Shown here: one piece after another, positions 1-13,300 of the stretch
Position numbering within the stretch: the first letter of the stretch is position 1
How the letters are laid out: each line of letters opens with the position of its first letter
NCBI GenBank assembly: GCA_013399305.1
Contig: VXAI01000015.1
Coordinates: 8,265,031 to 8,329,030 of the forward strand
Direction of reading: 5' to 3'
From: Rostratula benghalensis
Lineage: Eukaryota; Chordata; Aves; Charadriiformes; Rostratulidae
DNA: 64,000 bases
Notes under the pieces: model-generated
Databases searched by the model: none
What the model was told of the DNA's origin: nothing
The model's input: the letters and a program-made list of their open reading frames with translations, nothing else
Made by a program: the position numbers and the translations under genes

Positions 1-69
1 TGGTTGCGACACACCTGAAATGGAGAGGCCACACCTTTCTCCTTAGAGGAAAACAAGAACCCCACTCAC

Positions 70-3000
70 CATCAGTTGGGTTGGCAAATTCTTTTGGCAC
101 CGCTGCTCCATCCTCTAGCTCAACAGGCTCTAGCTCTGTCCGAACACCCTCAATCTGAATTTCATGCTCTCCTGAAATGACATCCTCATCTGACCTTGAA
201 CTTTCCCCCGTGCGGCGAAACTTGACAACCCTGAGGATACAGAAACAAGGATTAAAAACTTTGGTGAGTCTTTTCAAGGTCAAAGCTGTGTTTGGTTCCT
301 CTTGAAGCCCTATTTGGCCAAAGAGCTGCCAGGTTTCTCCCCACTCTCCTGTCCCCATTTCACATTTGCAGAGGATGTTGTGACTTTTGTTTGCCTCTGC
401 TTTTGGGTATATGTTATCCTGTTGGTTGCTACTGGCTTTGGAAAAACTCTAGAGTGCATTGCTATGTGATATAGTCATCATTTTTGTACAAAGAGGATGT
501 TATCATGCTAATTATGAAGTAATAAAAGCATAGAGGTTATAAAAATATTAAATGTCACATATTTAATGATGGCCATGTTTTGTGTGCCCAGATTTTCATT
601 GTGAATTAGATATGGCTGCGTCATTCAATTTCAGGTGCTTTGCTCCTGCAGGAATAGCCCAAATTCAATTTTCCATGTGGTTTTCATAAAAGTGATTTGG
701 GTCTTAGGAGAAGCAAAAGTGTCAGATTTTTTAAACATTGCTTAGTAAAGCAGGATTCATAAGATATTTCAGTGAATTGATTTTTTTTTCCCATTATGGT
801 GATGGTCCTGTGACTATGGCTAAGATTCCTTTCATCTCTTGTCTTAAACCGAGTTCTCAATTAAATACCTGTATTTGAAGAAACTATTTGATTTCCAATA
901 CTTGGTTCATCTCTGCACTTTTTAAACCTCTTAGGTAATGATGTGGGACAGAATAAGAAAGTGAATCAAAGGATCCTTCTTTTCTCATTAAGTCCCAGTC
1001 AAGACTGAAGAGCGTACCTGCCTGCCAGTTACAGCCCTGGCATGAGAGCTGATGGTTGTCACCTGGGTGTCACACTCACAGCTGCCTGTATTTTATGTCA
1101 TTTCTGGCAGTAGCTGAGAGATAATCAATCACCTAACCTCTGCAGCAAGGCCACCAAGATACAGAACAGAGTGAGCTATGAAAACACAACTTGGCTAAGT
1201 GGACAAAACTTTTGTGTTCTGGTTAGAGTGGTTTTCTACAACCCTTCATGTGTACAGAGAAGGTGCCTTTTCCATCAATTAAGTATCCTGTGACCAAAAG
1301 ATTTTGGAACAGATCTACCATATTTAGAGATTTCTCAAGTTTCCTTCACTTCACCTGCAACATCAGTGTAACTTTTTCACCTTGGAAATTGACGATTTCT
1401 TGGACTTTGGAGAAAGAGGTTTTTTTGGGATATAGATTAAACTAGTCTTGTTGGCTTCCAACACCCAGACCTTTTAATTCTAGAATAAAGATTAGCAGAG
1501 AGGCTCTCAAACTTCAGCTTAATCCTTTTGGTTTAAAGGTCAGCAAAACCAAACTCTTGGCAGGCTTGCCAAGTGCAGCTGCAGGGAACGGACGTGCGCG
1601 TGTGACATTTCTAAAGGTGATCTGGATTTGGCGAGACCTCAACTCTTGTTTTCTCTTACAAGTGCTGATGGCACAATCGATGCTTAATATAAATGCAAAG
1701 CAGTGGGCAAGCTACAGAACTGCCATAAATAGGTTTTGGTCCATTGGTGGACGAGAGGATGAAGGAATGAACATCTCAGTCACCCATGGGGCTTTTTAGA
1801 AAGAGAAAAAGTCCTGGCCACGACCAGCCATTCAGTCCAGTTTAGGATTTCATTGTGGTAGAACCACAGAGGGATACAAATTTTTTTTTTTTTTTTTTCC
1901 TTGTAGTCCTGGCACGTATATGCTTTCCCTGACCACATCCCATCTGGGGAATTGTGTAGATTCACTAATGATATTCTGGCAGTGACCTGGGGAGAGAGAG
2001 AAGTGCAGTGACCACTGCGTGAGGTTATCATTCATCTTGAGGACAAATGAATTGTGGGCTGTTGAGGTGTTTTGAGATGATTTTTTCAGGTTAACAGGAC
2101 ATTCCAACATCTCCATGGGGCAACCACCATTCTCCTTCTACTACTTTAATAATGCTCCCATCTGCAGCAGGAAACTGAAAGCTTTTCTCTGGCCTTTGTG
2201 TCTTGGCAGACAAACAACAAAGTCACAAATTTTGTTTTCTATGATAACATTTGAAGATCTTAAACACAAGAACACAGAACAAAACCACTGACTGCAGTGG
2301 AACTAGGGTTTATCTCACATTCTGATTTGGGGTGTTTAGAGGATTGAATTTTGAGTTTGAATTTTCTTTTGCCAACCCTATAGGGCAAACACAAGTAATT
2401 ATTACTCTCATGTTAAAATTGTCACTTTAGCAGATAAAATCCTCATATCACCTACAAAATACATACCCTCAGCAAACAAACACTGCAATTTGTATGCCCA
2501 TGAGACAACTTTCTTATTACAGAGGGCAATTAATATCAAAGTACCATTCATATCTTATTTGCAAAGGCTTAACAAGCACCTGGCTTAACGATACAGGATT
2601 TAAAGGTTTATATTTGTATTATTTAAAGGAGGAGTATTAATATAACTTCAGCAGTCTCCAAGTCTGGTGCAAAGTTCACTGAAGTATATGGACCAGGTTT
2701 CAGGAGTTCTAAAGTGCCATGAATTACTCCAAGAGATTTTGGCTGAAAATCATTCATACAACCTATGGCTGGTAACCCTTCAGTGTCCTAGGAAACCACA
2801 AGCAAAATAAATACACCAACAAAAACCTTTCTGACTTGAAAGTACCTGATCACAAAACCTCTGTATTACTGTTTCTTATTTTGTAAAATTTGTTGAAGGA
2901 GACTTTCAGAACTTCTTTTTGGAGATGGTGGTTCCAGATGCTATACATAGGCAGTGATTGATCTGAAAATTGTAAATACTTAAATGGCAATCTGAGCAGA

Positions 3001-4279
3001 GAGCTATTTGGCTACATTCTTCATCACAAGAAATAATAATAATAAAAAAAATGTTTACTACTTAGGAGACTATGAAACAAATTGACATAATTGAAGAAAA
3101 ACAAGAAAAAAAAAAAACTACACAGTGATATTGACTGTTCCACACTTGCAAAATTCTTCACAGCTGAGACGTCACACAGAGCTGCATTTGTTTGCAAGAT
3201 CTCACAGCACCAAATATGTCTGATTATACCTACATTGAAAGGTACTTTAGAACATTTTTCTGTTCTAAAAAAAAAAAAAGAAAAAAAAAGATTGGGAAAA
3301 ATGGCCTAATGAAATCATGTCTTACTCTTTTTACTGACAAGCTGGATGCTTCCCGAGTATTTGAAAATAACTGGAGCTCACGTGCATTTTCCCAACTTAT
3401 TAGAAATGTTATGGGACAGTTTGCTCTGTCATTGACGTGAGCTCATGAATATTTATAAGCAACTTTAAGCATTTATTCCCTGCCTTGCAGAGTCAATGAT
3501 TTATAAATAGGAATATGTTTCAAAGCACCTGATAATGGAGCATTGGGGGAAATGCACTGGTTCTTAAAGGAAACATTTTGCATTCATGAAAAGGAAAGGA
3601 GATACCGCTGTTAAAAGGCAGTGATACTTTTATCACCTTTTTGCTCAGATCCAGTAACCACATCCCAACAGCAAGGAATTCCTCACAAATAACAGCCTTT
3701 ACCTTGTGCAGCAGTCTCTGCTTCTCAAAACAAAAAATTAAAAAAAAAAAAAATGCAGTTAGCAAACACTCACTGCAAACACACCTTGGCAAAAAGGGTT
3801 CTGATCTGCAATCAGTTTGTGGCATGAAGGAGGGAGCAGAGGAAGATGCCTTCCCCAGCACAACGTTATTTACAGATGCGATCCACCTTGCCAATGCAAT
3901 AGTAATGTTTCCTCTCCAAGAAAAAAAAATAATTAAAAAATATCCTCTGGCACTTCCACCGTTTTATTCCGTCCCATCCTTATTTCTACCACCATCAAGT
4001 TCATGCAAAAATTAATAATAAATAAATAAATGACAACTGAGTGAATTTATATAACAAACGGATCCCTGCATGTCTCTGGGATGCTGAACCCAGGCAGCTA
4101 TCCAAGGAAAATGGCCTGCTTCCTGGGGCCTAAGACACTTCCTAGAAATAATTCCCTTAAAAATCCACCCGGATTCACACCATCCCCGCAGCCCGGTTTG
4201 GAGAATCCCCGCGCATCCCCGCCGCCCTGCCCGGCGCTACTCACGGCAGCTGTCTCAGCTGGAATAAATCATCCTCCAT
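70..4279 (-). CDS. SVOP: SVOP, synaptic vesicle 2-related protein (first two coding exons; gene continues past the left edge)
   Basis: Two exons on the minus strand encode the cytosolic N-terminus of this major-facilitator-family protein of synaptic vesicles. Exon 1 is 4279-4245: ATG at 4279, reading [11 protein letters not shown] plus the first two bases of a Pro codon, then donor GTGAGT. Exon 2 is 230-70, entered through a CAG acceptor at 232-231 and left through GTGAGT at 69-64. It encodes an acidic stretch that starts [13 protein letters not shown] and ends [10 protein letters not shown], closely matching mammalian SVOP residues 12-65 as I remember them. Phases join cleanly (2, then 1). 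No membrane segment is inside the window; the twelve expected ones would be encoded beyond position 1. Intron 1 (231-4244) is AT-rich with A/T homopolymers, and I see no other gene in it. The gene is divergent from USP30, about 3 kb away. Confidence 0.95.
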
Positions 4280-4343
4280 TGCCGGGCTGCGTCTGGAGGA
4301 GCTGCTCTCATCGCTCTCGCATGGCGGGGACGGCTGGAGAGGC

Positions 4344-4385
4344 GGACGGACGGACGGGCGGACGGACGGACGGACGGACGGACGG
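4344..4385. repeat. (GGAC)n tetranucleotide tract in SVOP 5' region
   Basis: About ten tandem GGAC units with one GGGC variant, 65-105 bp upstream of the SVOP ATG. It lies in the 5' UTR or core promoter, so length variation could affect transcription or leader structure; that is inference. Confidence 0.9.
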
Positions 4386-4436
4386 CTGGACCGCTCCGGT
4401 GGCGGCCGCCGGCCCGCACCGGGCAGCACGGGAAGG

Positions 4437-4514
4437 GATCGGATCGGTTCGGCTCGGTTCGGCTCGGCTCGAGTCCCCTCGGCTGGGTTCGGCTGGGCTC
4501 GGCTCGGCTCGGCT
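4437..4514. repeat. Imperfect pentamer tract (CGGCT/CGGTT) in SVOP 5' region
   Basis: Imperfect tandem pentamers of the CGGCT/CGGTT type run for about 78 bp, with interruptions near 4470-4480. On the SVOP strand they read AGCCG/AACCG. They lie 160-235 bp upstream of the ATG inside the CpG-rich region. Confidence 0.85.
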
Positions 4515-4640
4515 GCCAACCCCGTCGGCGTCCCTCCCTGCAGAGGTGCCACCTGCCCGCCTGGCTCGGCTCCCGTGTCACCGCCGGTCCTCGTCCCCGC
4601 GGGGACCTGTGTCCCCTGAGCGGCCCATCGGCGGGGTGCA

Positions 4641-6844
4641 GCCCCGGGGAAGGAGAAGCGGAGAGGATGGAGACATCCAGCAGGAAAGCCGAGTTGGTGT
4701 GGCTGCCGGCACTGCCGGGAGGAGAGCGAAGGGTCCTCCTGGGAGCAGGGCTCGGGCCCGCTGAGAAGCAAAACCACTGAATTTTGGCCAGGGACTTCAA
4801 AGAAAATTACATGATGACGGTGAGTGTTTCAGGAACCCCAGGGGAGCTCCTGAACATGACCTGGTAGGGCTTCCTGCGCTCCTCAGAGGCAGAAGGAGAT
4901 TAGTTTGTAAAAATCTCCTTTACTTACTTGAAAAAAATACCCTGTCACCCTGGCACGTTCATCCCTGTCAGCCTTCTGCAGTGGGGAAGAAGAATAAAGG
5001 TGTACGAATTCAGCTCAGGGCACCAACAGGCGATGGAAGAGGCGTGGGCTTAGCGGTGAGAAACCAAACTTGCTTCATTTTGTGAATGGGACTTGGTCAG
5101 CCATCACACAGATCCAGTCTGGGACACTAGATGTTGGAAAATGTCAGCAGGTTTTAGCCTTTAGAAGAAAGGACTCATGGCTGACCTAGGCAGGGTTTCA
5201 GCTTCCTTGAAAATAGCGAGAATATTTGTTTAGTGAAGTATCTGGGGCTAGGACTAGAATCCAGATGCCTGCACTGAAGATACTGGCTCCATTTTGGGGG
5301 AACTTTGTACCTCCTGAGGCCTCCAGCTGTAGATTTTGCACAGGACTGTAGGGTGGATCACACAGGAGCAGGGATCTCAGGCACCGTCGGGCTCTCTCCC
5401 ATGGATCAAGATGCCTGTGCTTAGGCAACTGAACACTACCCTAAAAGTGTGACAAAACCCAGTTTTAATGCCATGAAATGCATGCATGTTCTGCGATACA
5501 TGCTCAAAAGCATTAAATAAAAGGCTTTTCCAGAGAACAGGATTAGAGAACGTGTTCAGGATGTGTTTGGTATCTCCCTCTGCTCTCCTTTGTCACCTCT
5601 CTTGCCGTTTCCTCCATAGCCTTCACAGACACACAGATTTCCACGAGCAAGATGACTCTCCAGCCATGCACTCTTTCACTTATCTTTGAGTTGGGCTGAA
5701 GAATGGCATTGTTCCAGCTGTTTGTTAGCAGAAAGCAGCCGAGCAGTTTATTTGGAATGAAAAGAGGCCTGGCCCGTCACAATTTCAAAAGTGAAAAGGC
5801 CTCAGTAGATAAAACTAGTCTGCCAGCACCTTCCTGGTGTGCAAGATTTACGTTTCCTCTTCAGAAAACGTGGGTCAAAGAAACCATAGTTCAGTCCTTT
5901 AACGTGATCCAAGAAGTCTGGACTGTTTCAGGGGGTAAAATGCTGTAGATGAAGGCAGCACAAGGGGAGGAATTACTGAGCTGAAACTTCCAGAGGAAAG
6001 CAGTCATCGCAGGCCTTTATCAGAGCGGCCTCAGCAGAGCAGCCTGAGTTCCAGGATGAAATTTATCTACAAAACATGAGTTCACAGAGACTCTGGGCTG
6101 CTTCTCCCCAAAACTTGCTAGAAAACGGCGTTTTGCAAGCAGAGTTTTAACTTACGTGTTCGCTGCATGAGCAGCAACTTTCTTTTCAAAACCCAGCAGC
6201 TATATTGCTTTTTTTTTTTTTTACTAAATAAGGTCCAATTTTCCAGTAAGTTAGGGGGTGGGGGGGAGTGAGATTTGGCCTGTAAACTGATTCTTTTGTG
6301 CAAGAGGCAGTTGTGAGAACAGCACATTGCACATGGGCAACCACAGCTGCCAGGACGGCTGCATTTCCTCACATCCTCCTTTCTGTCCGTCGCTCCCCTG
6401 TTTCTCTCAGCCTCTTGCTCTCCGGTCCCTTCCAGGCCAACAAGGATTCAGCCAGAAAGACACACGGGGTGTGTAATAGCAGACACTTGGCTAAGGAAGG
6501 AATTAAGCCGGGGAGATGTGAGGAGGGAGCCTGTTACCTGCCAGGCCCACAGACACGATCAGCAGCTGCCATCTCGAGGTGCTCTCCAACTCTGCATCTG
6601 TCAGTCACCCTCTCCCGCAAAGCTCCTCTCCTGGCACTGGTAGGAAATAATTCTTGCTCTAAACAATCCCCCAAATGCATCTGTTCAACAACAACAACAA
6701 CAAAAATAACTGCACAAAGTGGAAGAGCAAACAGAACGGGGCCCTCAAATACAGGAGGGAGGCGGGGGGGTTGGTGCTGGTGTGTCCCACACAATGATGA
6801 AAGCTGTTCTCTCTCTTTTTGAGGTTCAGACACGGAGTTTCACA
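4641..6844. other. Intergenic DNA between SVOP and USP30, no gene seen
   Basis: Reading frames here are short and lack splice context or recognisable protein families. Only homopolymers such as the T-run near 6211-6222 and an (AAC)n run near 6688-6705 stand out. Confidence 0.6.
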
Positions 6845-7010
6845 CAATCATAGAACTGTTTGGGTTGGAAAGGACCTTTAAGATCATTGACTCCAACCAT
6901 TAACCCAGCACTGCCAAGTCCACAACTAAACAATGTCTATCAGCACCACCAGGGATGGTGACTCCACCACCTTCCTGGGCAGCCTGTTCCAACGCTTGAC
7001 AGCCATTGGC
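6845..7010 (-). mobile_element. CR1 LINE fragment (3' end, minus orientation)
   Basis: The segment opens with ATCATAGAACTGTTTGGGTT and continues with GGAAAGGACCTTTAAGATCA. It ends near CACCTTCCTGGGCAGCCTGT and CCAACGCTTGACAG. This is the reverse complement of an avian CR1 3' terminus, so the element is on the minus strand and heavily 5'-truncated. It lies about 300 bp upstream of the USP30 start codon, just outside the CpG-rich promoter. Confidence 0.9.
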
Positions 7011-7079
7011 ATTTCAGTGTCCCACCTTCTCCCCACAGCTTGGAGCCGAACCCCCGATTCCCCACACCCCAGCGTCCCT

Positions 7080-7303
7080 TCAGGAGGGCCGGGGGGGGGC
7101 TGCCAGGGGACGGACCGTTACACTCTCCGGTTCCCGGTTAATGGAGCAGGCCCGGAGCAGGCCCGGCTGCCCGCGGCCTTAGCGACCGCCCGTTGCTAGG
7201 GGCGGTCCGTGCGCTATCCGGGTCCCCCGCTCCACTTCCGGCGCTCCGCCGCCCCCTTCGCCCGTGGGGGTCTGGTTCCGGCGGCGGGGCCCGGGGAGCG
7301 GCG
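7080..7303 (+). promoter_or_regulatory. USP30: USP30 CpG-island promoter and 5' UTR
   Basis: GC-rich sequence directly before the USP30 ATG. ACTTCCGG at 7234-7241 is a consensus ETS/GABP (NRF-2) core, common in promoters of nuclear genes for mitochondrial proteins and fitting for USP30. GTTGCTAGG near 7192-7200 resembles an RFX half site. No TATA box is visible. The assignments are motif matches only. Confidence 0.65.
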
Positions 7304-10300
7304 ATGCTGCCCGGCGACGGTGGCGGTGTCACGGAGGCGGACGGGGCTGTGCGGAGGTTGCTGCGGGCCGGAGCGGTGGCCAGGTCAGCGGGGACGGCCC
7401 GCGGGGGTGGAGGAGCACGGAACGGCCCCGCTGCGGGAGGAGGCGGCCCGGTGGGGTCAAAGGCCTGGGCCGGACCGTCCTGGGAGCGGTGTGAGGGGGG
7501 TCCCTCGCTGACCCTGCAGCCAGCGCTACCGGCTGGTTTTTTTTTGTTTAATCCCGTTTTAGGTATAAAGTGATGAAGAACTGGGGCCTGATCGGGGGGG
7601 TGGCCGCTGCCGTGGCGGCGGGGATGTACGTGCTGTGGGGACCCATCACCGAGAGGAAGCGGCGGAGGAAAGGTCGGTCGGTCGGTCAGTCAGTCAGTCA
7701 GTCAGTCGGTCGGTTGGTAGGGAGAGAGGGGGGGACGGGGCCCGAAAATCTCCCCAATTAATGATTCCCTGCATTTCGGTTCCACTGAGTGCTCTCCTGG
7801 CTGCTGGCAATGCACCCGTTTCTCTATTTCATTACTGGCGCCTCTGAATTCTTTCCTCTTGCTAAAGATAAAATTTTGGTCACTGGCCTGTTTAGAAAAG
7901 TGACAAAAATTATATATGGAACAAAGGAGTTTTCTTACTTGTGTATTAATTGTATTGATAGATGTTTTTCTAAAAGTGTGGCATATAAGTTCATTCCTTA
8001 ACTGCTGGAGGTGCAGCATCTTGTTTTATTCTGCATTTTGGAATGCAAAATAAATGTGTTCTTACTGAATGTCTGTGCAAGAGAATTGGAAGCCTCTCGC
8101 TCAGCAGAGTCTTGCAGAAATCCCCCTTATAAATCCTTGGCAGCCCAGGAATTTTCACAGCAGTGACACCACTGGCTCTGGTGAACTTGCACCATAAGGG
8201 GTGAATTTTACAGTCCGTACAGTAATTTGTAGATAATTCTGAGAGAATTATTATTATTCTGTTGTTGAGAGAAATCTATTCCTATCAGGAAAAAAAAAAA
8301 AAACCCAAAAGGTGTTTTTCAAAGAAATTTTAAGAAGGTTTTTACAGTGGTGTAAGTCTCAGAGACCACCACTTATATAAACTCTTTATAATAAGTTGTT
8401 ATACACACCAGAGTCTTACTTTTCATGGGGCACAAGTACCAAATAAACTGAAAGAATTCAATTTTAATATAATTTTAATACCTAACACCACAGTTGCTCC
8501 TCAAAATAGTAAGGTTTTCCTAGACTTTATGGTGTAAACTCTTACTCTTCTATTTGTAGGGCTTGTACCTGGCCTTCTTAACTTAGGGAACACCTGTTTC
8601 ATGAACTCTTTGCTGCAAGGCTTATCTTCCTGCCCCTCTTTCATCAAGTGGCTGGAGGAATTTACAGCACAATACAAGACAGAGCAGAACCAGTCCACTG
8701 AGCATCAATACCTGTCCGTCACTTTGCTGCATCTCCTCAGAGGTATTTTAAAGGTTTTTGTGTTGTGATAAACTCAGGAGAACATACTTAGCTTAAAACG
8801 TTATTGTTTCTACCCTCTTTTCCTAAAGAAAAGGAAGCTCATATGGTCTTGCAGTCTTCTCTTTTTCATTTTCCTCTCCTAACTTTGAGCTCATTGGCCA
8901 AATTCAGCCAGTTTTCGCAGAGGGGTAGAGACACAAAAGGTATGAATTGACTGGACTGAGCCTAAAAACCACGGAGCCCAGTGTGTGCATCCCTAAAGTT
9001 GTTGGTTTCCTGGCCAACAGCTGAAGGCTTTCAGGTTGTGTTTGACTCGCCTGGCAATCGGGAAGCAGTGGGCAACCAGCCCAGCATCCTACTTTTTGCC
9101 AGAGGGTTGAACAAATCGAGGCAGAGGGCAACAGGGGAGCTGAAAATGTGGTTCTGGCACCCACCCACTGCCCTGGGCTTTAATGCTTTTGCTCTTCAGA
9201 ATATTACTGGTTAAAACAGTATGAATATAGCCCCAGTATAGTGGAAGAAGGAGGAAATGTATTATCACAATTAGATGGATGCTCAGAATTCTATATAAAA
9301 GAAAAATAATGCATTATGAAATTATTTAAGCATTTTTCCCTACGCTGTTTTACCTGAAACATGGACTATGAAATGGGAAACATTGTATGATGTTGGATAT
9401 GAATGTTAAAGCCTCTAGGCCTCATTTGGTAACTCATCTCAGACTTGCCCCTCTGTTAAATTTGTGTCTCAGCTACATCCTATTTAAGCACTCCAAATGT
9501 TTGGTTTGTTGGCTCTCCTCACAGGGCTTTGTTTTAAAGGGAGTCTGTTGGAAGTTTTCATGTCTAAGGATGTTGTAGATCCTAAAATTGTGCCAGTTCA
9601 GCACAGGCATTTAACTGATGTAAGGATGATGGGGCATTAATACTGGGGTTTCTGTGACATGTAAATTACCAATTTTTACCCAATCCAATAGTAAAAAATT
9701 GTTTTTTTCAGGCTGTGTTTATATTTATTCTCTGTGTAACAGTTGAGAAGCCTTTAAATTTGCATATATATTAGATGAGAAGAATGTAGGCAGTCAGCCT
9801 GAGTCAGCTGAGAATGGTAATTAATAGTTTGATTGCCATTGTCTACCTGTCTTAATGAAGAACAGCTGCTGTCACTGATTACGTGATGCTTAAATAACGC
9901 AAAGTCCAATATAAACAGATTTGTGCTCTAACCATTCTTTGTGGCTCCCTCTAACATTTTTTAAATGCAATGTCTCCAGCTTTGTCCTGCCAAGAGGTGA
10001 CAGATGATGATGTCCTGGATGCAAGTTGCCTCTTGGAAGTTCTAAGACTCTACAGGTGGCAGATCTCATCGTTTGAAGAGCAGGTGATTCCCAAATTCAA
10101 CTCAAACTGCCTCATACCCACCCCAGTGCTCAGATGGAGAGTGATAGAAAAGCCAAGCTGTGCACTAACAGCCCTGAATGTCAAAGCTGGATCTTTTGCT
10201 GTAGCAAAAAGTTTGCTTTAAAAAGAGAAGGCAACCAACCATGTGATTGATGAATGGTGTTTTCAGTTTGCTTCGATATTTGTCATGGAAACCCTGGCTG

Positions 10301-13300
10301 CTGCAAAACCTCATACTTAATTACCTTCAGATTTGGTTCAATGGAGCCAGTAATATTAAAGCAGAAGAGATAAAGCCCTAATTGGCTGTTGGAGAGATGG
10401 ACTCCACAAACATTTCCAAATTTAGTTACGTGTAACATACAAGATTTCTAATTCTTGTTTCCAGTAAGCACAGCTGGCCAATGACCTTGACAAATTATCT
10501 CACTCATAAAACATGGCTCTATCTTTTATATCTTGGAGCCAAAGCAAACAACATAGATTTCAAATATGCTTTTATTGAAATCAAGGAAAGCAGGCATTTG
10601 TCTATTCATTTTTCTTCCTTCCTCCAAGTATTAATCTCTTTTGAGAGATTTTATATGGCCCAGAATATTTTTAATGATGGGAGTTCAGCTTTCTAGAAAA
10701 AGCTTTTTGGCAAAACTGCAGCAGGTGCGCAAATAATTGCTATTAATGTATGATGTCTTTTGTTTCTGCTTCCTTTAAGTGTTGTGTCTCTATTTAATAG
10801 GATGCCCACGAGCTATTTCATGTCCTTACCTCTTCATTAGAGGATGAACGGGATCGGCAGCCACGTGTGACACATCTCTTCGATGTGCATTCGCTGGAGG
10901 TGACTTCCTTACCCATGGTATTTCATTACCAGGAGAGGTTTCTGTAGTCTGCTTAGATTCCTAAGTGTGTCAGGTATAAAAGGTCTGTTCAGAAAGTGAA
11001 GATATTTTCCCTATGTCTACAAAGATGCTCTTTAGTGCTCTGATAGAAATTAATGGATAGGTCAGGCAATCTAAAAAAAAAAAAGTGGTTTTCATAAGCA
11101 AATGTATTTTGAATTTACAGTGATCTCACTTTCGCGAGGGCTTCTGTATTCCTAAATCCAGTGAATGATGAGAATAAAATACTTGCACAGAGGTGTAGCC
11201 CAGAGAAACAGTTACTCTTATCTGTCAGAGTCGACACATAAAAGAGGTCTGAAAAAATGCATAGTCCCAGCTGGAGGTGAAATTTGTCTTACCCTCCAGT
11301 TTAGTGGTAAACTTAACGCTGATGGAAGTTTTCTACCTCTTTTTCTCTAAAGTCTATACAAAAGGTTTATAAAATCTGTTAAGCTTTTATTTCGGTACTC
11401 CAAGGCAGAGAATTCTGCAGATTAATTATTTGTTTTTAGTAGAAGTGGTCATTTGGTCAATTATAAATTTGTTGCGCAGTAGGCTTTTGGCCTTCCTCAA
11501 ATATAAACAGATGCTAAAACTCCCACGATTGTTCTGATGTCAGAAAAGCCTATCAGGGATAAAATAAGAACATATTTAATACTTAAAGCTTTCTGAGGTG
11601 GGGTTAATGAATTCTTTTCTCTTCCTCTGTAGCAGCCAGAAGTAACCCAAAAGCAAATAAGCTGCAGAACAAGAGGTATGCTTTTTCCATTCTGAAATTT
11701 TGAATATTCAGTCATAGTGTAGTCCCTTTGTTTATTAAGGGGATACTGTTAATTGATCTTTGTCTGTATTGGGCTGAAATATCTCTCCAGCTATAAATAC
11801 TCCATTAATTTTTTTTTTTGTCAGAGGGACAGAATGTGTTTTAGAGCAGTTCCTTTTGTTACTGTGAGCCCAAAATGTGGAATTACAGCGACGAGCAGGG
11901 ATGCATTGAAACTAAAAGGACAATTCCAACTTGGTGTTTCAGGGTCTCTTCCCCCTGTGTCAAATCACTGGAAATCTCAGCATCCTTTTCACGGAAGGCT
12001 GACCAGCAACATGGTTTGCAAACACTGTGAACACCAGGTATAAGACTGCGTGTCTCGTGTACGTACAACGCTCGGAGCGCGTCTTGAAACCATCAGCCCT
12101 TCTTTCTGGCATAGATGGTTTAAGCTCCAAAGGTTTGCTGGAGTGACAGCTTAGACTGTTGCTTTTTCAGGTACTTATTTATGGGATTGCTGCTGAGTAA
12201 GAAGGTATCACTAAACAGAGTGAAGAAAATGGCCTGATCAAACAGAATAATCTCTCTCTTAGCTGCGGTGCTGAATATTAAATATGCTATCCTAGATGGA
12301 AAATCCACTCCCATGGGTAGAGTTTTAGGCCTAGCTAGTCATGGGGCACACAGTACTGAGATTGCATGAGCAAAGCCAAATTAAGTTGCAGTCCAGTTCT
12401 CCAGAATAAGATGATGACAAGATCCTGGAGACAGGGGGAAAAAAAAAAAAAAAAAAAAAAAAACAGAAAGTAAATCTCATTTATCGAACAAACTGTAAGA
12501 ATACATTTAGGCTTTTTACTTTTCAAAACCTTGTGAACAAATTAAAGTGAGCAGGAGCAGCTTCAGCAGAAACAGGCTAAGCAGCCCCTTGTGTTTCCTG
12601 CTTGGGAAAGTGGTGAGTTTTGACCCTTATTCCACCAGGTAATTGTGCACCAGAGGGCATGTGCTCATCTCTTGTGAGGTTGGGGTGGTGAGTTTTGGGG
12701 TTTTTTGCAGGCTGTTGTAAATTTTAGCTCACGGGATATGTGAAATGTTTCCTTGCAGAGCCCTGTGAGGTACGATACCTTTGACAGTCTCTCACTGAGT
12801 ATTCCAGCAGCTGCATGGGTATGTATCCCTCTTAACATCCCTCCTGCTCTGCCCTCATAACATTACCTTCACGAGTGCTTTCTAAAAATGCTACAACCTG
12901 AGTGTAAATGAGTAGCTACAGTTTCTTTTCCTGCCTTTTTTATAACTCATCCTGTTGTGCTACTGCAGTACCTCATTGCTAATGTGTTGGTGCAAATTAC
13001 CAACTAGTACAACAAGCACGACTTTGTTGACACAACTAAGAGTTTTCTCTTTCTCCTGGTGGAGTGTTTGGTCCTTTCTGTGTAATTTGAACAGCCCAGA
13101 TGGTATCCTGAGGGCTGTGTGTTTCTGGCAGTCACAGAAGGTGACCTTCAAGTGCTCTGTGGTGATAGTACACAAGTTACCCAATGCAGGCTTTTGGATC
13201 AAGTGATTTCAGCTGCAAATTGTTTCTGGGGGGTTTTTTTGGCCCTCTGAAAAATGGCAAAATGTACATTTTGGGGGTGAAATGTGATATTTTTGAACTA

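Larger units (their letters stand above)
4280..4640 (-). promoter_or_regulatory. SVOP: CpG-rich 5' UTR / proximal promoter of SVOP
   Basis: The region immediately upstream of the SVOP start codon is strongly GC- and CpG-rich, unlike the AT-rich DNA on either side. It contains two simple-sequence blocks, annotated separately. The transcription start cannot be placed from the sequence. No TATA box is evident. The long GC-rich reading frames on both strands here have low-complexity composition and are not taken as genes. Confidence 0.7.

Noticed and set aside
4241..4800. Overlapping minus-strand frames of about 180 codons upstream of SVOP
   Set aside because: Their length comes from GC-rich simple repeats. 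Only the short [11 protein letters not shown] segment at the end is SVOP coding sequence.
12431..12463. Long A-run as a sign of a processed retrocopy
   Set aside because: No coding similarity or target-site duplication lies next to it, so it is treated as a homopolymer in USP30 intron 7.
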